Assembly (NCBI GenBank): GCA_000310025.1
Contig: FN648482.1
Span: 60,270-124,269, forward strand
DNA: 64,000 nt
From: Ectocarpus siliculosus
Taxonomy: Eukaryota; Sar; Phaeophyceae; Ectocarpales; Ectocarpaceae
Direction of reading: 5' to 3'
In this document: one piece after another, positions 1 through 11,371 of the stretch
Position numbering within the stretch: the first letter of the stretch is position 1
Layout: every line of letters begins with the position of its first letter
Program-made: the position numbers and the translations under genes
The notes under the pieces: model-generated
The model's database searches: none
What the model saw: the letters and a program-made list of their open reading frames with translations, nothing else
Told to the model about the DNA's origin: nothing

Positions 1-1463
1 ATGTTGAACAACAACGAATTGTCCCTCTAACGATGCCCTGCTGCTGAGCACGGGGCTGGCTTCGACCTTTGCCGCGAACTCAGTAGGTAGTCGGATCCGG
101 GGTGGACAACGATTAACAATGCAATGTCAAATGAATATATATTGTCGCTCGAACGGTGCCCTGGTGCTGAGCACGGGGCTGGCTTCGACCATTGGCACCA
201 ACTCAGTAGATAGTCTGATCCGGGGTGGACAATGAATACAAAGCAATAACAAACCAAAATATATTGTCCCTTTAACGGTGCCCTGCTCCTGAGCCCGTTG
301 CTGGCTTCGACCATCGCCGCCACCTCAGTAGGTAGTCGGATCCGGGGGAGACAGCGATTATATTGCAGCGATAAACAACAATCAATTGTCGCTCGAACGG
401 TGCCATGCTGTTGAGCTCGGGGCTGGCTTCGACCATTGCCACCAACTCAGTAGATAGTCTGAGCCGGGGCGGACAATGAATACAAAGCATCGACAAACAA
501 TAACATTGTCCCTCTAACGGTGCCGTGCCTCTGAGCCCGTTGCTGGCTTCGACCATCGCCGCGAACTCAGTAGGTAGTCGGATCCGGGGTGGACCCCGAA
601 AGAAATGCAATGTAAAGCAACAATATATTGTCGTTCGAACGGTGCCCTGCTGCTGAGTTCGGGGCTGGGTTAGGCAGTGGCCGCCACCTCAGCAGATAGT
701 CGGATCTGGGGTGGACAATGAATATACAGCAATGTCAAACAAAAATATATTGTCCCTTTAACGGTGCGCTGCTGCTGAGCTCGGGGCTGGCTTCGACCAT
801 TGCCACCAACTCAGTAGATAGTCGGATCCGGGGTGGACAATGAATACCACGCAATGCTAAACTACACAAAATTGTCGCTCGAACGGTGCCCTGCTGCTGA
901 GCTCGGGGCTGGTTTTGACCATCGCCGCCAACTCAGTAGGTAGTCGGATCCGGGGTGGACAACGAATAACATGCAATGTTTCAAAAATATATATATCAAC
1001 AGAAAATATACATTGTCCCTCGAACGGTGTCCTGCTGCTGAGCTCGGGGCTGGCTTCGGCAGTGGCCGCCAACTCAGTAGGTAGTCGGATCCGGGGTGGA
1101 CAACGAATGACATGCGATGTTTCAAAAAAGAAAATATATAAACAGAAAATATACGTTGTCCCTCGAACGGTGTTCTGCTGCTGAGCTCGGGGCTGGCTTC
1201 GGCACTGGCCACCACCTCAGCAGTTAGTCGGATCCGGGGTGGACATTGAATCAAGCAATGTTGAACAACAATGAATTGTCGCTCGAACGGTGCCCTGCTG
1301 CTGAGCTCGGGGCTGGCTTCGGCACTGGCGGCCACCTCAGCAGGTAGTCGGACTACGGGAGGACAATGAATCAAGCCATGTTGAACAACAATGAATTGTC
1401 GCCCGCACGGTGCCCTGTTGCTGAGCACGGGGCTGGCTTCGACCACTGCCGCCAACTCCACAC
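1..1463. repeat. SatA satellite array 1 (about 12 units of ~122 bp)
   Basis: About twelve head-to-tail copies of a unit near 122 bp run from the window edge. Each copy has a conserved core (GAACGGTGCCCTGCTGCTGA, then GGGGCTGGCTTCG, then GTCGGATCCGGGGTGGAC) and a more variable AT-rich spacer (CAATG.TAAACAACAA types). Units start near 19, 139, 263, 386, 508, 629, 750, 872, 1,013, 1,158, 1,276 and 1,397. The last is truncated at about 1,455. The same family recurs at 7,217-8,290 inside foldback element FB1. The minus strand of most units reads open (CPPRIRLPTEL.. repeated), but unit length is not a multiple of three, so no repeat protein is implied. The array continues beyond the left edge. Confidence 0.95.
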
Positions 1464-2555
1464 GTAGCCACTTTGCTCTGCCTTTTGCGTACCCTGCGGG
1501 ACCACCCTGTACACACCCTGTACAGACCCTGTCGAGACCCTGCCGGGGACTGTTGTTCTACAAGGTCGCCGTACCGGAGACCTTGTGGAGAGACCACCCT
1601 GGTCAGGGGTGCATTGCCTATACCCTGTGCCACCTGGCAGTATTGAGAGTGCCAAAAGAGGCACCACCATTGAAGAGTCCTCACCCGACGATATGTGTTC
1701 GTATTATACTAAATATGGTATCAGAATATGCATACTCCGGAGTACGACGTGTTTTGATTTCCAGAGGCAGTCTACGAGTACGGAAAAAAAAAGAAAAAGA
1801 TCCGCAGCACGTACCGGAGGTGACCCAAGATACCACGTCCCCTGAACCGCTTTTCAGAGCTCGATTTTTCTCCGCAAAACAGAATTAGTGGCAGCGCCGA
1901 AAACGGCGGCGTTGAAGAAGCCGTCTCGTCAAGAGCTTTCCGAAAGGTGTCGTTCCATTTATGCAATATCCACAAAAAAAAATGAAAACATTTTGAACAG
2001 ACACCAACACGGACACCAATGAAATTCCCCAACAAGAGGTCTAGTAGTTCAGATGTCACACGGTTACCGCGGTTTAATCTGCTAGATACAAAGTGTGCAG
2101 CACGCAAGGATACGCAAAAAAGCTTCGATGAACGACACTTGGCGCAAACTAAAACAACGGTCCGTACAACGCGCGAATATACAACATACAACCAAACATG
2201 TGGTGCTACTTTGTTGATGATGAGCATGAGGCCGAGGGCACTATTTACCCTTTCCCTCGGGGTTTGTCTCCCTCGGGGTTTGTCTCCGCCACGTCGGGTC
2301 CATCAGAACCGTCGATCCTGTGACGTCAATGCACACAGGACGAAACGAGTCGTTGTCAAAAAGGAAGACGACAAAACAACATCTACAAGCTCTGCGGCGG
2401 CGACGTGTACTCGTACAAGTATACAGTGAATTCAGGGCCCGTACAATTTCTAAGTCGACGAAAAATTAATGCGTGGCTCGTACAATGAGGGCCTTATTTG
2501 GCCGCGTCCCGGCCCAACATCCGAATGTTGAGAAGCATATAGATCCATTCCCACC
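1464..2555. other. Intergenic stretch, no supported gene
   Basis: No convincing coding frame is visible. The first 15 bases (GTAGCCACTTTGCTC, 1,464-1,478) equal the sequence at the satellite/arm junction of FB1 (8,892 onward), so this may be the eroded arm of a sister element. Near 1,500-1,540 there are short CCCTGT-type direct repeats. At about 2,253-2,288 a 17-bp segment (CCTCGGGGTTTGTCTCC type) is duplicated in tandem. ORFs of 136 and 151 aa on opposite strands around 1,772-2,429 overlap and have no recognisable domain. Confidence 0.6.
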
Positions 2556-4033
2556 TCAAACGAAAGTGTCCTGGTTGACGCTGTGGTGAACCTCGTTTAA
2601 AAGGTACCTATCGTAGCCGTTGTGAGAGCCCGGATGTGCCAGCCTGAATCTGTGGTGCCAAGCGCGCGTGGTGCGACCCTCCCCTTGGGTTTGTTCGCAA
2701 ACAAAAGCCTGTCCCGGATCGACATCTCCTCTCCTAGGGCATTGGTGATAGATGTGCACTTGGCGTCGGATGGCGTCCACGGGGAAGACCAACGGACGCC
2801 CCCGACCACGCAGGAGCAAGGTTGGGTGCCCCGTGATTGAATCGGGCACACGTTCGTTTCCTTCACCAACCCCCACATACTCGTACCCGAGCACCCACCA
2901 GGTAAGCGGAGGCGGCTCCCCGCTCAGGGAACGAGGGTTCCCCTCGTGCAGGAAGAAGTAGAGGATCTTGACCAATGTCAATTAGTCCGTTGCAACAGTT
3001 CCAAGGTCAGGTGGTGGCGGTGGCCCGTTGTATACCTCAACATTATCACCACCTCCGCCCCTCAAGGCCCAGTCATCGCGCGGCCCGGGTCTGTCCGCGG
3101 TTTTGGCATCGCCGCCCTTCAAGCGACCCTGTCCGCAACTCGCCACGAGGGGGACGCGTATATATGTAGAACACGCGATCTGGTTGACTTCGAGCGCTGA
3201 GGCATGACCATCGTCCCAGCACGAGGGACATCGTAGGTTCTCGCACGGCTCTCCCCTCCCGCATCCGTAGTACGTCTCGTAAGCCCTAGACAGAGTTTCT
3301 TCGTCGGGTCGGAGATGCCCTGACGCCACACGATCCGTCCAGGTCCCAGCGACGTTGCACAGGTCCCAGCGACGTTGCACACGTCCCCGTCTTCGAACAG
3401 AGTCGCCGCCCATACTGCCGAGGCCGGGAACTGTCCCTTTAGCTCGCCTGGCGACAGGCTGCCTTTTGCTTTGATGTCTGTAGGCACGCGATCGTGGCCA
3501 AGGCTAGGGCCGAGCCATTGCAACATCCGAACGCAACCAGGACCGGGGCTGACCCAGACAACCTCGTGCGTCCTGGTGCTGTGGTTGTACTTCGTCACTT
3601 CGTACTGCAGGCCGTTGGCGAGTGCTAGTATGGCGGCATTGGTGTTGGCGCGCACAGCATAGTGCAGCGGAGGGTTACGTCCACAGTCCGACTTGGCGCC
3701 AGACTTGTTCTGCTGGTGCGCGAATTCCCCGGAACTCGCGTCCGGGACACCTATATACGGGGAGGGTGTGGGCGGAGATGAAGCAACTTTGTGAGGGTCT
3801 ACGTAAAAGTATCTTCCCAGAGCACAGTCCCACACAGATTGTTGTTGTTGAGGGGGTGTTGTATATATAATTGTCCATCCCAGGTAATCCCACTCTGCTA
3901 TGTGAAGAATTATCCCGCGGGAAAAACGATACATAGCACCAACCACAGGCAGAACTGCAGTATCTCGTTCGGTTTTACCCCCACGGGTTTTGAAGTTGCT
4001 ACTTCTGGCTCTACTACTACTTGCCGTCACCAT
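2556..4033 (-). pseudogene. Broken gene with ankyrin-like stretch
   Basis: Reading the minus strand from 4,033, one frame stays open to about 3,380 with mostly G/C third positions. It includes a segment resembling an ankyrin helix (NPPLHYAVRANTNAAILALA). The protein-like sequence then continues in another frame, exactly past a perfect 20-bp tandem duplication (unit AGGTCCCAGCGACGTTGCAC, about 3,344-3,383). That second frame holds a Cys-rich segment (CGRGEPCENLRCPSCWDDG) and runs to 2,982, where one TAA interrupts it. The same frame then stays open to 2,556 (..HEGNPRSLSGEPPPLTWWV..). So one coding unit appears to carry a frameshifting duplication and one nonsense codon. An intron at either place is an alternative explanation. 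Family is unknown; the ankyrin call rests on one weak repeat. No promoter was identified. Confidence 0.5.
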
Positions 4034-5137
4034 CAGGAACGAGGATAGTTCGATGGAAGAAATCTCTTGGAAGGAAGATCAAGTTGCAGGCTGTGAGGAA
4101 AGAGGACAGATGATGATGGAGCCATGGAGCCCTCTCTCAAGCCCTCTCTCAAGCCCTACGCCCATGGAAGCGGCTAAACTATTGACAGACGCGTCCCGAT
4201 AAGAACCAGTATCAAAAGGGCAGCCAGCGAAGCAAACACGCACACGGATAAAGTATTAGTCTCCCTCCCGACTACTGCTGTAGACCGCAGGTACACATAC
4301 CGGTTGATTCGTTACTACCCCTACAACAGCAGTTCTTCACTGACTGTCGTTTTCCCCTCATCCGTACTCAAACTCTTCCTCGTCTTGCGAGAAAATGGGC
4401 ACAGGAAAGGAATCAAATTCGGACCAACGCACTGAAGTGCAAGAAAGGCAACTGCCGACGGCCTTGCCCATGAATCGCTCAGTCGCGCCGTGTTTCTCAG
4501 TCGCGCGCTGGGGATGTCTGTCGCTCGCACGGTGTGATGCGGTCCGACATGACACGTCTCATCAAGTCTCTGTGGCGTATATTATCAAACGCAAACATGC
4601 CGCAGATATCCACGTGCTTCCGTAAGAAGAGATCCATCATGTTGCCCTTGCTTTCGATCACCCCACCCGTTCCGTATTGTGCGCCGCCCTTGTCTCTGTC
4701 TCTCTGTCTCTGTCTCTCTCTCCCTCTCTCATTTTCTTTTCCGCGGCTGTCGTCAACCATTGTCGTTCGGTTTGAGTTCAACCAGTTCAACGCTTCCTCT
4801 CTCTTTGTGTTTTCCGAACCTTAGTCCACGCATTGGAAATGAAATACCGAGACCATGTTTGCGAGAGCTTGAGGGTCGCAGGCTACCAGACTGCAGCCAA
4901 ATCACCTCTATGATCTCGGTTCTGGCCTCGCGCGAGAGATGACAAACAAGACATACATATTCCGTTGCACATGCTACATGTAACGAAGACAATACCATAT
5001 ACATGTGAGAGGTGTTCGCTATATCTTATACATCGCTTCGTTCGTTCAATCAAGCCCGTGGCTACAGGCTAGCCGCACGTTTTCCACCAGTCAGACTAGT
5101 CTAGTCTAGGTGTAGTCTCCCTCTCTCAGACTGCAGC
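4034..5137. other. Intergenic stretch with TCTCTG simple repeat
   Basis: No supported gene. A TCTCTG/TCTC-rich simple repeat lies at about 4,690-4,735. A short tandem duplication (CTCTCAAGCC) lies at about 4,133-4,152. The remaining short ORFs look random. Confidence 0.5.
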
Positions 5138-5791
5138 ATGCGCACGTACCATTCTCGTTCATATGTCGTTGAACACACCACAGCTGGTGGTCGTCGGAAA
5201 TTTATCCGCAGATATCTTCCCGCTGTCAATTGGAATTACCGTTCCCACTCAAATCGTCCGGGTTCCCATTCATTACCCCCAAACAAACCGTTTCCAACAA
5301 AACTAAAGTGCGGTTATCATCTGTGCGAACGTCGGGTGGGTAAGGTCGTCAGTGGTTGGGACCCAGGTGACCTGCTGTCTTTTATCTTGCCCACAATGTT
5401 TGTTTCGATGTTAACATTTTCGTACTGCGGTTGTTTTATACAACCTCAAACAGATTCCTCTCGTCACGCCGACCAAAACTCGCATCATATGCCACACAGA
5501 CAGATAGACGGACTCCCTGGGAAAAAGGAAAAAGTTCCATCACTTGAGGCCGGGGCTATATGCCTACACACTGCTGTTTTTGTCATGGATTGTTATCGGG
5601 CATTAAAAATCGGTCCAAGGGGGTGCGGTATCTTATGTAACATACGGCACTGCTTCTCGGACTGCAGCGATGATGTCTGTCTATACACTGCTGTTCACAT
5701 GAAATATTTACCTGGAGGCGTTCGAACTGACGAAGCCGTTCGGGTCGCCAGCTCGACGACTCCACTACCCTCGTCCTGCGGAACTCCATGA
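5138..5791 (+). CDS. Hypothetical ORF, 217 aa
   Basis: This is the longest open frame between the broken gene and FB1. It starts at ATG (MRTYHSRSYVVEH) and stops at 5,791, just outside the FB1 left arm. Base composition at third positions is not strongly biased (near half G/C in the part checked), and no domain, signal peptide or convincing membrane segment is seen, although residues around 85-105 are hydrophobic. It may be a chance ORF. Listed because of its length only. Confidence 0.15.
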   Translation: MRTYHSRSYVVEHTTAGGRRKFIRRYLPAVNWNYRSHSNRPGSHSLPPNKPFPTKLKCGYHLCERRVGKVVSGWDPGDLLSFILPTMFVSMLTFSYCGCFIQPQTDSSRHADQNSHHMPHRQIDGLPGKKEKVPSLEAGAICLHTAVFVMDCYRALKIGPRGCGILCNIRHCFSDCSDDVCLYTAVHMKYLPGGVRTDEAVRVASSTTPLPSSCGTP

Positions 5792-5856
5792 CCTGCGGCC
5801 TCGCCTGCCGCCCCCCTACCGCCAGGATGCCAGGATGGATAGCAGTGCCTGACAAA

Positions 5857-7216
5857 GCTTGGTAGAGCATTCTATGTTGGCTTGTTGTCGCATCGGCTTT
5901 TTCTGCTGAAATGCGTGAGGATCCGTCTTTCGTTGTGTGGGTAGTATTCGGCTTGTCGCGTATACTCTTTGGGTATCCTGCACTCATGGTGTGCACCACG
6001 AGGTTGTTCGCTTATCCGTGTGATAACGGGGGGCGGCTTGCGGTGTGGATGGGGAGCTCATAATCGCCGTCTGCTTTGTAGCATGTGTAGCTCATGTGGG
6101 AAAGTTTTTTCCCTCTGTTCTCGTCACAACCTGTGGCAGTGTTTTGGCTCACACGCTTGGTGGGGCGGACGGCTCCTCCTCTTGATTGCGTGTTTTGCTC
6201 TGACCTTGTCAGCTCATGTGTTCACGGGGTTGCATCGAACCTTTGGGCACAAAATGATCCTCGCATAGGATTCGTTGTTGTTGGGACATAGGTTTTCATG
6301 GCTGGGTCTCTCGCTAAGCTGTTAGCGGGCTGAGAGAGACTTTCTATTTTGGTCGGTCGCGCGTGCGTATTTTTTCGCGTTTTTTTTCTCAAGGAAGTCT
6401 TGTGCAGGTCAGAGAAATGTGTGCGTTGGCACGGGTGTAGTTGGTGTGGAGAGAACTCACAGCCTGTCTGTGTGGCAGGTTGTAGTTGAGCACTACAGCC
6501 GACCTCTTGGAATTGGGACCCAGTCCGCGTAGAGCGTGTTTTTTGTGGGGGGGTACCAAGTGATTCTCTAATTCGCCTTCAAAAAACGACAGTAGTCTAG
6601 CTGAATGCGTTGCGCGAAACGATCTTGTCCAGTGTTGTTGATGGCGATGTAATTTCTCGTCCTCTTTTGTCGCACAGAAGCCCCCGCCGGGTGGGTTTCT
6701 TCATGTATTGTGAGAGTCAACATGTACCGAGCCGGAGTCCGGGCTACAGCTTTGTGGGGCTGCTTGCCCGAACTTTAGGATTGTTGACGATGCTTGAAGT
6801 CACGAGGAGAAACATGATGAATGAACAAACCCCGAATACGAAACAAATCGAGAAACTGAATGCTCATATAGCTAAATGCTCAGTGAAGCCTCGGCTTAAC
6901 CCTGCGCAGAAGTTATCATTGCCAGGCCCCCCCCTGGCACGGTGCCTCCTTGAGGAACCTCTCGGGTCTGTCCCGAGGGTTGTGACCATGCGACGAGGGT
7001 AATAGGGTATACCCTTAATGTTGTTTTTGCCAGGGCGGGACCATAAATTTCGTCGGCCATTCTATGTCACCACCCTGCCAAGGTCGAAGTAGCCCACCCT
7101 GCACATGGAGCAAGATTGTCACAGGGTAACCATGGGTCTCGTCCGCCATTCTATGTCACTACCCTGCCAAGGTCGAAGTAGCCCACCCTGCCCATGGAGC
7201 AAAGTGGCTACCAGTG
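5857..7216 (+). repeat. FB1 left inverted arm
   Basis: Reverse complement of 8,887-10,287 over its whole length, with scattered substitutions. One replacement near 6,485-6,500 corresponds to about 48 bp in the right arm. A 99-aa ORF (5,969-6,268, MGILHSWCAPRG..) is matched in the right arm only up to a T-run, where a one-base indel changes frame, so selection for protein is unlikely. Near the inner end a segment (CCATTCTATGTCACCACCCT and following) occurs twice in tandem, at about 7,058 and 7,147. Confidence 0.95.
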
Positions 7217-8290
7217 TCAGCAGATAGTCAGATCCGGGGTGGACATGAATACAATGTCAAACAGAAAATATACATTGTCTCTCGAACGGTGTCCTGCTGC
7301 TGAGCTCGGGGCTGGCTTCGGCAGTGGCCGCCAACTCAGTAGGTAGTCGGATCCGGGGTGGACAATGAACAACATGCAATGCTAAACAACAACAAATTGT
7401 CGTTTGAACGGTGCCCTGCTGCTGAGCTCGGGGCTGGCTTCGGCCCTGGCGGCCACCTCAGCAGGTAGTCGGATTACGGGTAGACAATTAATCATGCAAT
7501 GTTAATCAACAATGAATTGTCCCTCCAACGGTGCCCTGTTGCTGAGCTCGGGGCTGGCTTCGGCACTGGCGGCCAACTCAGCAGGTAGTCGGATCAGGGG
7601 TGGACAACGAATAACATGCAATGTTTCAAAAAAGAAAATATATAAACAGAAAATATACATTGTCCCTCGAACGGTGTCCTGCTGCTGAGCTCGGGGCTGG
7701 CTTCGGCACTGGCCACCACCTCAGCAGTTAGTCGGATCCGGGGTGGACATTGAATCAAGCAATGTTGAACAAGAATGAATTGTCGCTTGAACGGTGACCT
7801 GCTGCTGAGTTCGGGGCTGGCTTCGGCAGTTGCAACTACCTCAGAAAGTAGTCGGATCCGGGGTGGACACTGAATCAAGCAATATAGAATGCGAAAATTG
7901 TCGCTCGAACGGTGCCCTGCTGCTGAGCACGGGGCTGGCTTCGACCATTGCCCCCAACTCAGTAGAGAGTCGGATCCGGGGTGGACAATGAATACTAAGC
8001 AATGTCAAACAACAATGAGTTGTCTCTCGAACGGTGCCCTGCTGCTGACCCAGTTGCTGGCTTCGACCATCGCCGCCAACTCAGTAGGAAGTCGGATCCG
8101 GGGTAGACAACGAGTATAATGCAACGGTAAGCAACAATATATTGTCGCTCGAACGGTGCCCTGCGGCTGAGCTCGGGGCTGGTCCCCGCTAACTCAGTAG
8201 GTAGTCGGATCCGGGGTGGACAACGAAAAAAATGTGCAATGTTAAACGACAAAAATTTGTCGTTCGAACGGTGCCCTTCTGCTGGGCGCG
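7217..8290. repeat. SatA satellite array 2 (about 9 units)
   Basis: Nine or so copies of the same unit as at 1-1,463, with the same conserved core and spacer. The array begins exactly where the FB1 left arm ends (TCAGCAGATAGTCAGATCC) and ends in a truncated unit near 8,290 (GAACGGTGCCCTTCTGCTGG). It fills the left part of the FB1 loop only, so the loop is asymmetric. Confidence 0.95.
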
Positions 8291-8886
8291 GGGATCTCGA
8301 GCTACAGTGTAAACCTCGTGGCGCCCGAAGTATGGTTCGGTGGGCCATCGCAAACCATTACCCCTCCCCGAGTTTCAGCAGCTTCCACCTGCTGTGGCCG
8401 ACACGACTCGGCCTGGACTGTTCCTTGTCTGTGTCGCCATGGGAACGGCCGGTTGAACAGCGAAAGAGGGTCCTGCGTACTGCGCGCCACAATCTTTTTT
8501 TTTTTTTGTGATTTTCTTCGTGAGTGACCATGCGGCTGTTGCTGAATTGCTTCAGTCTCTGTCGCTTTGGGCTGCACGCGTTGCTCGCGTAGGCGTTGCT
8601 CGCGTAGTAGGCGATGCGCGTCACTTACTTTTCGCCTGTTGCAACAGCAGCACAATAGTTGAAGAGACAGACAACAGCAGGCCGTCTTTTCTTCTGTTGC
8701 TGCATATGGTAGTATGCATCGTACAGCAGTATAAAGCGGCATATGCATGTGGTGTGGAATACATCGTATAAGCGTGTTGCCTTTTTGGAGTAATTGCGTA
8801 GTCAGTCGTAACTTGAGCCATAAGGTAGATGGCAGCACAATCTTATTTACAAAAGTGAGGTGTGTGGCAACGGACAATTCCCTCCT
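8291..8886. other. FB1 loop, non-satellite part
   Basis: About 600 bp between the satellite and the right arm. It includes a run of T at about 8,491-8,508 and a short tandem duplication (GTTGCTCGCGTAG, about 8,581-8,607). A 195-aa minus-strand ORF spans it but is low-complexity (RREQRLREQR, KKKK) with no recognisable domain. No gene is claimed. Confidence 0.6.
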
Positions 8887-10287
8887 CACTGGTAGCCACT
8901 TTGCTCCATGTACAGGGTGCGCTACTTCGACCTTGGCAGGGTGGTGACATAGAATGGCGGACGAAATTTATGGTCACCCTGTTACCACTTTGCTCCTTGT
9001 GCAGGGTGGGCTACTTCGACCTTGGCAGGGTGGTGACATAGAATGGCGGACCAATTTTATGGCCCCTCCTTGGCAAAACACATCTCAGGGTATACCCTAT
9101 TACCCTCGTCGCATGATCACAACACTAGGAACAGACCCGAGAGGTTCCTCAAGGGGGCACCGTGCAAGGGGGGGGGGCTGGCAATGATAACTTCTGCGCA
9201 GGGTTAAGCCGAGGCTTCATTGAGCATTTAGCTATATGAGCATTCAGTTTCTCGATTTGTTTCGTATTCGGGGTATGTCCATTCATCATGTTCCTCCTCG
9301 TGAATTCAAGCATCGTCAACAATCCTTAAGTCCGGGCAAGCAGCCCCACAAAGCTGTAGCCCGGACTCCGGCTCGGTACTTGTTGACTTTCACAATACAT
9401 GAAGAAACCCACCGGGCGGGGGCTTCTGTGCGACAAAAGAAGACGAGAAATTACATCGCCATCAACAACACTGGACAAGATCATTTCGCGCGACGCATTC
9501 AGCTAGACTACTGTCGTTTTAGAAGGCGGAGTAGAGAATCACTTACATGTAGCACCCCCCCAAAAAAGACACGCTCTACGCGAACTGGGTCCCAATTCCA
9601 AGAGGTCACCCACAACAAATGACGACGCATGGCATGCTGGCAGCACTACAGCTAACGCTACAACCTGCCACACAGACAGGCTGTGAGTTCTCTCCGCACC
9701 AACTACACCCGTGCCAACGCACACATTTCTCTGACCTGCACAAGACTTCCTTGAGAAAAAAAACGCGAAAAAAAACGCACGCGCGACAGACCAAAATAGA
9801 AAGCCTCTCTTAGCCCGCTAACAGCTTAGCGAGAGACCCAGCCATGAAAACCTATATCCCAACAACAACGAATTCTATGCGAGGATCATTTTGCGCCCCA
9901 AGATACGATGCAACCCCGTGAACACATGATCTGACAAGGTCAGAGCAAAACACGCAATCAAGAGGAGGAGCCGTCCGCCCCACCAAGCGTATGAGCCAAA
10001 ACACTGCCACAGGTTGTGACGAGAACAGAGGGAAAAAAACTTTCCCACATGAGCTACACATGCTACAAAGCAGACGGCGATTATGAGCTCCCCATCCACA
10101 CCGCAAGCCGCCCCCCGTTATCACTCGGATAAGCGAACAACCTCGTGGTGCACACCATGAGTGCAGGATACCCAAAGAGTATACGCGACAAGCCGAATAC
10201 TACCCACACAAGGACCCACGGATCCTCATGCATTTCAGCAGAAAAAGCCGATGCAACAACAAGCCAACATAGAATGCTCTACCAAGC
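8887..10287 (-). repeat. FB1 right inverted arm
   Basis: Inverted copy of 5,857-7,216. It is about 40 bp longer because of an extra segment near 9,610-9,660 that is absent from the left arm. It carries the same internal tandem pair of the CCATTCTATGTCACCACCCT segment, near 8,935-9,050 in inverted sense. A 107-aa ORF (9,852-10,175, minus) matches the left-arm ORF only to the poly-T indel. Confidence 0.95.
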
Positions 10288-11371
10288 CTACAGACTAGTG
10301 GACCTCCGGAGCCCCCCTCTGTGTAAGGGCGACAGAACAAGTCCAAACTAAACTTTGCGAACAGCTCGTGCCCCGCAAAGAACCTAAGACGCCAAGACGC
10401 GAGGTATAGGACATCTTGGGACGAATTTTGCCAAGAGTACACCAACACAACTTATTCTAACCCGTCACACGTGTCGCGAATCTCCATATGCAGGACCGTG
10501 TGTAAAGGGCAGACAAAAATGTTGAGAAAAAAAAAACAAGTGCGAGGTTCGTCGTCCTAAAAGGCGACCCAGGGGGGCAGGTCCATCCCCACCGAAAGCC
10601 GAAGGCGAGGACGGCGTGGGAGAACCTGTTCATGTCGGCAAGGAAGTCCTCGAGCTCCTCGCCATCCAGCTCGATGCTTTCGCCCCGGGGGAGGGTCTCT
10701 GCGACCACGAGGCGGCCCTCCGTGTCGGACGATGCTCCGGCAGCGCCCTCTGCAGAGAGATTTGCAAGACCGGGAGGAAAGTCGGATGGGACCATTTTGA
10801 CGGGGCAGAAATACTTACTTGTGGTATGTGAGGCATCGCACCCAGTGTTGACGAACCTGTACATATCTTAAGCGAGGTATGGCGAGTGGAGGAAATCGTG
10901 CATTAACTCTCTGCGTGTTTTGTAAGCCATCGTCTCTCCAGGGGGGCGAATCCATGGAGTGGCGGTTGACTGAGCTGGCGGGAGAGAACTGTAATCATAC
11001 GTGGCGGTAGTGCGAGGCGGAGCTGACCTCGTAGTGCCGCTGGATAGCCGGTGGAGATACCGGTTGTCGAAGACGGTGAGGGTATTGTCGGAGCAGAGGC
11101 GTGATTGGCGTGTGCTGCGCCAAGTGCAGGTGTGCCAGTGGCAGACGGTTGCAGTTCCCCCTGTTTAGCTAGGCTGTGCATTGCTAGCAGTGCGAGGATG
11201 GCGAGGGCCGGTTGTGGTGTCGGTTGTCGGCATGCGTTGTTTTATTGACGTGTCCGAAGTCGAATTGTCGTGTGTTGCGCGAAGTGCATGTGTGCCGGGG
11301 GCAGAAGTGTGCAGTTCTCCCTGTGGTGCTGTCGGCGGCACGGGGACGGAGGGCGTACCGCCGTTGCGGAG
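10288..11371 (-). other. Degenerate 3' part of LTR element 1
   Basis: Downstream of gag in element orientation. A minus-strand frame at 10,457-10,864 has an acidic stretch (GESIELDGEELEDFLADMNR) but matches nothing I recognise. Around 11,113-11,145 and 11,271-11,303 the same segment (GCGC.AAGTGCA.GTGTGCC) appears twice, 158 bp apart, indicating a diverged tandem duplication. No pol domain can be read here. Confidence 0.5.

Larger units (their letters stand above)
5857..10287. mobile_element. FB1: foldback element with satellite-filled loop
   Basis: Two long inverted arms (5,857-7,216 and 8,887-10,287) flank a centre of about 1.67 kb. Both outer ends read GCTTGGTAGAGCATTCTATG inward. The inner ends both read GGAGCAAAGTGGCTACCAGT-like sequence. 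The centre is SatA array 2 followed by about 600 bp of other sequence. No transposase is visible. The flanks (..GACAAA on the left, CTACAG.. on the right) show no target-site duplication. It could be a non-autonomous foldback transposon, or an inverted duplication made by break repair. The near identity of the arms, about 95% by eye, argues for recent origin or gene conversion. Confidence 0.8.

Noticed and set aside
1-1461. Repeat protein encoded by the minus strand of SatA (CPPRIRLPTEL.. repeated)
   Set aside because: Unit length is not a multiple of three and frames change from unit to unit. The openness follows from the satellite sequence itself.
5969-6268. Cys-rich 99-aa ORF in the FB1 left arm, matched by a 107-aa ORF in the right arm
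   Set aside because: The two agree only up to a T-run, where a one-base indel shifts frame. Similarity is explained by the inverted duplication, with no sign of protein constraint.
5857-10287. Target-site duplication around FB1
   Set aside because: Flanks GACAAA and CTACAG do not match at any length from 2 to 8 bases.
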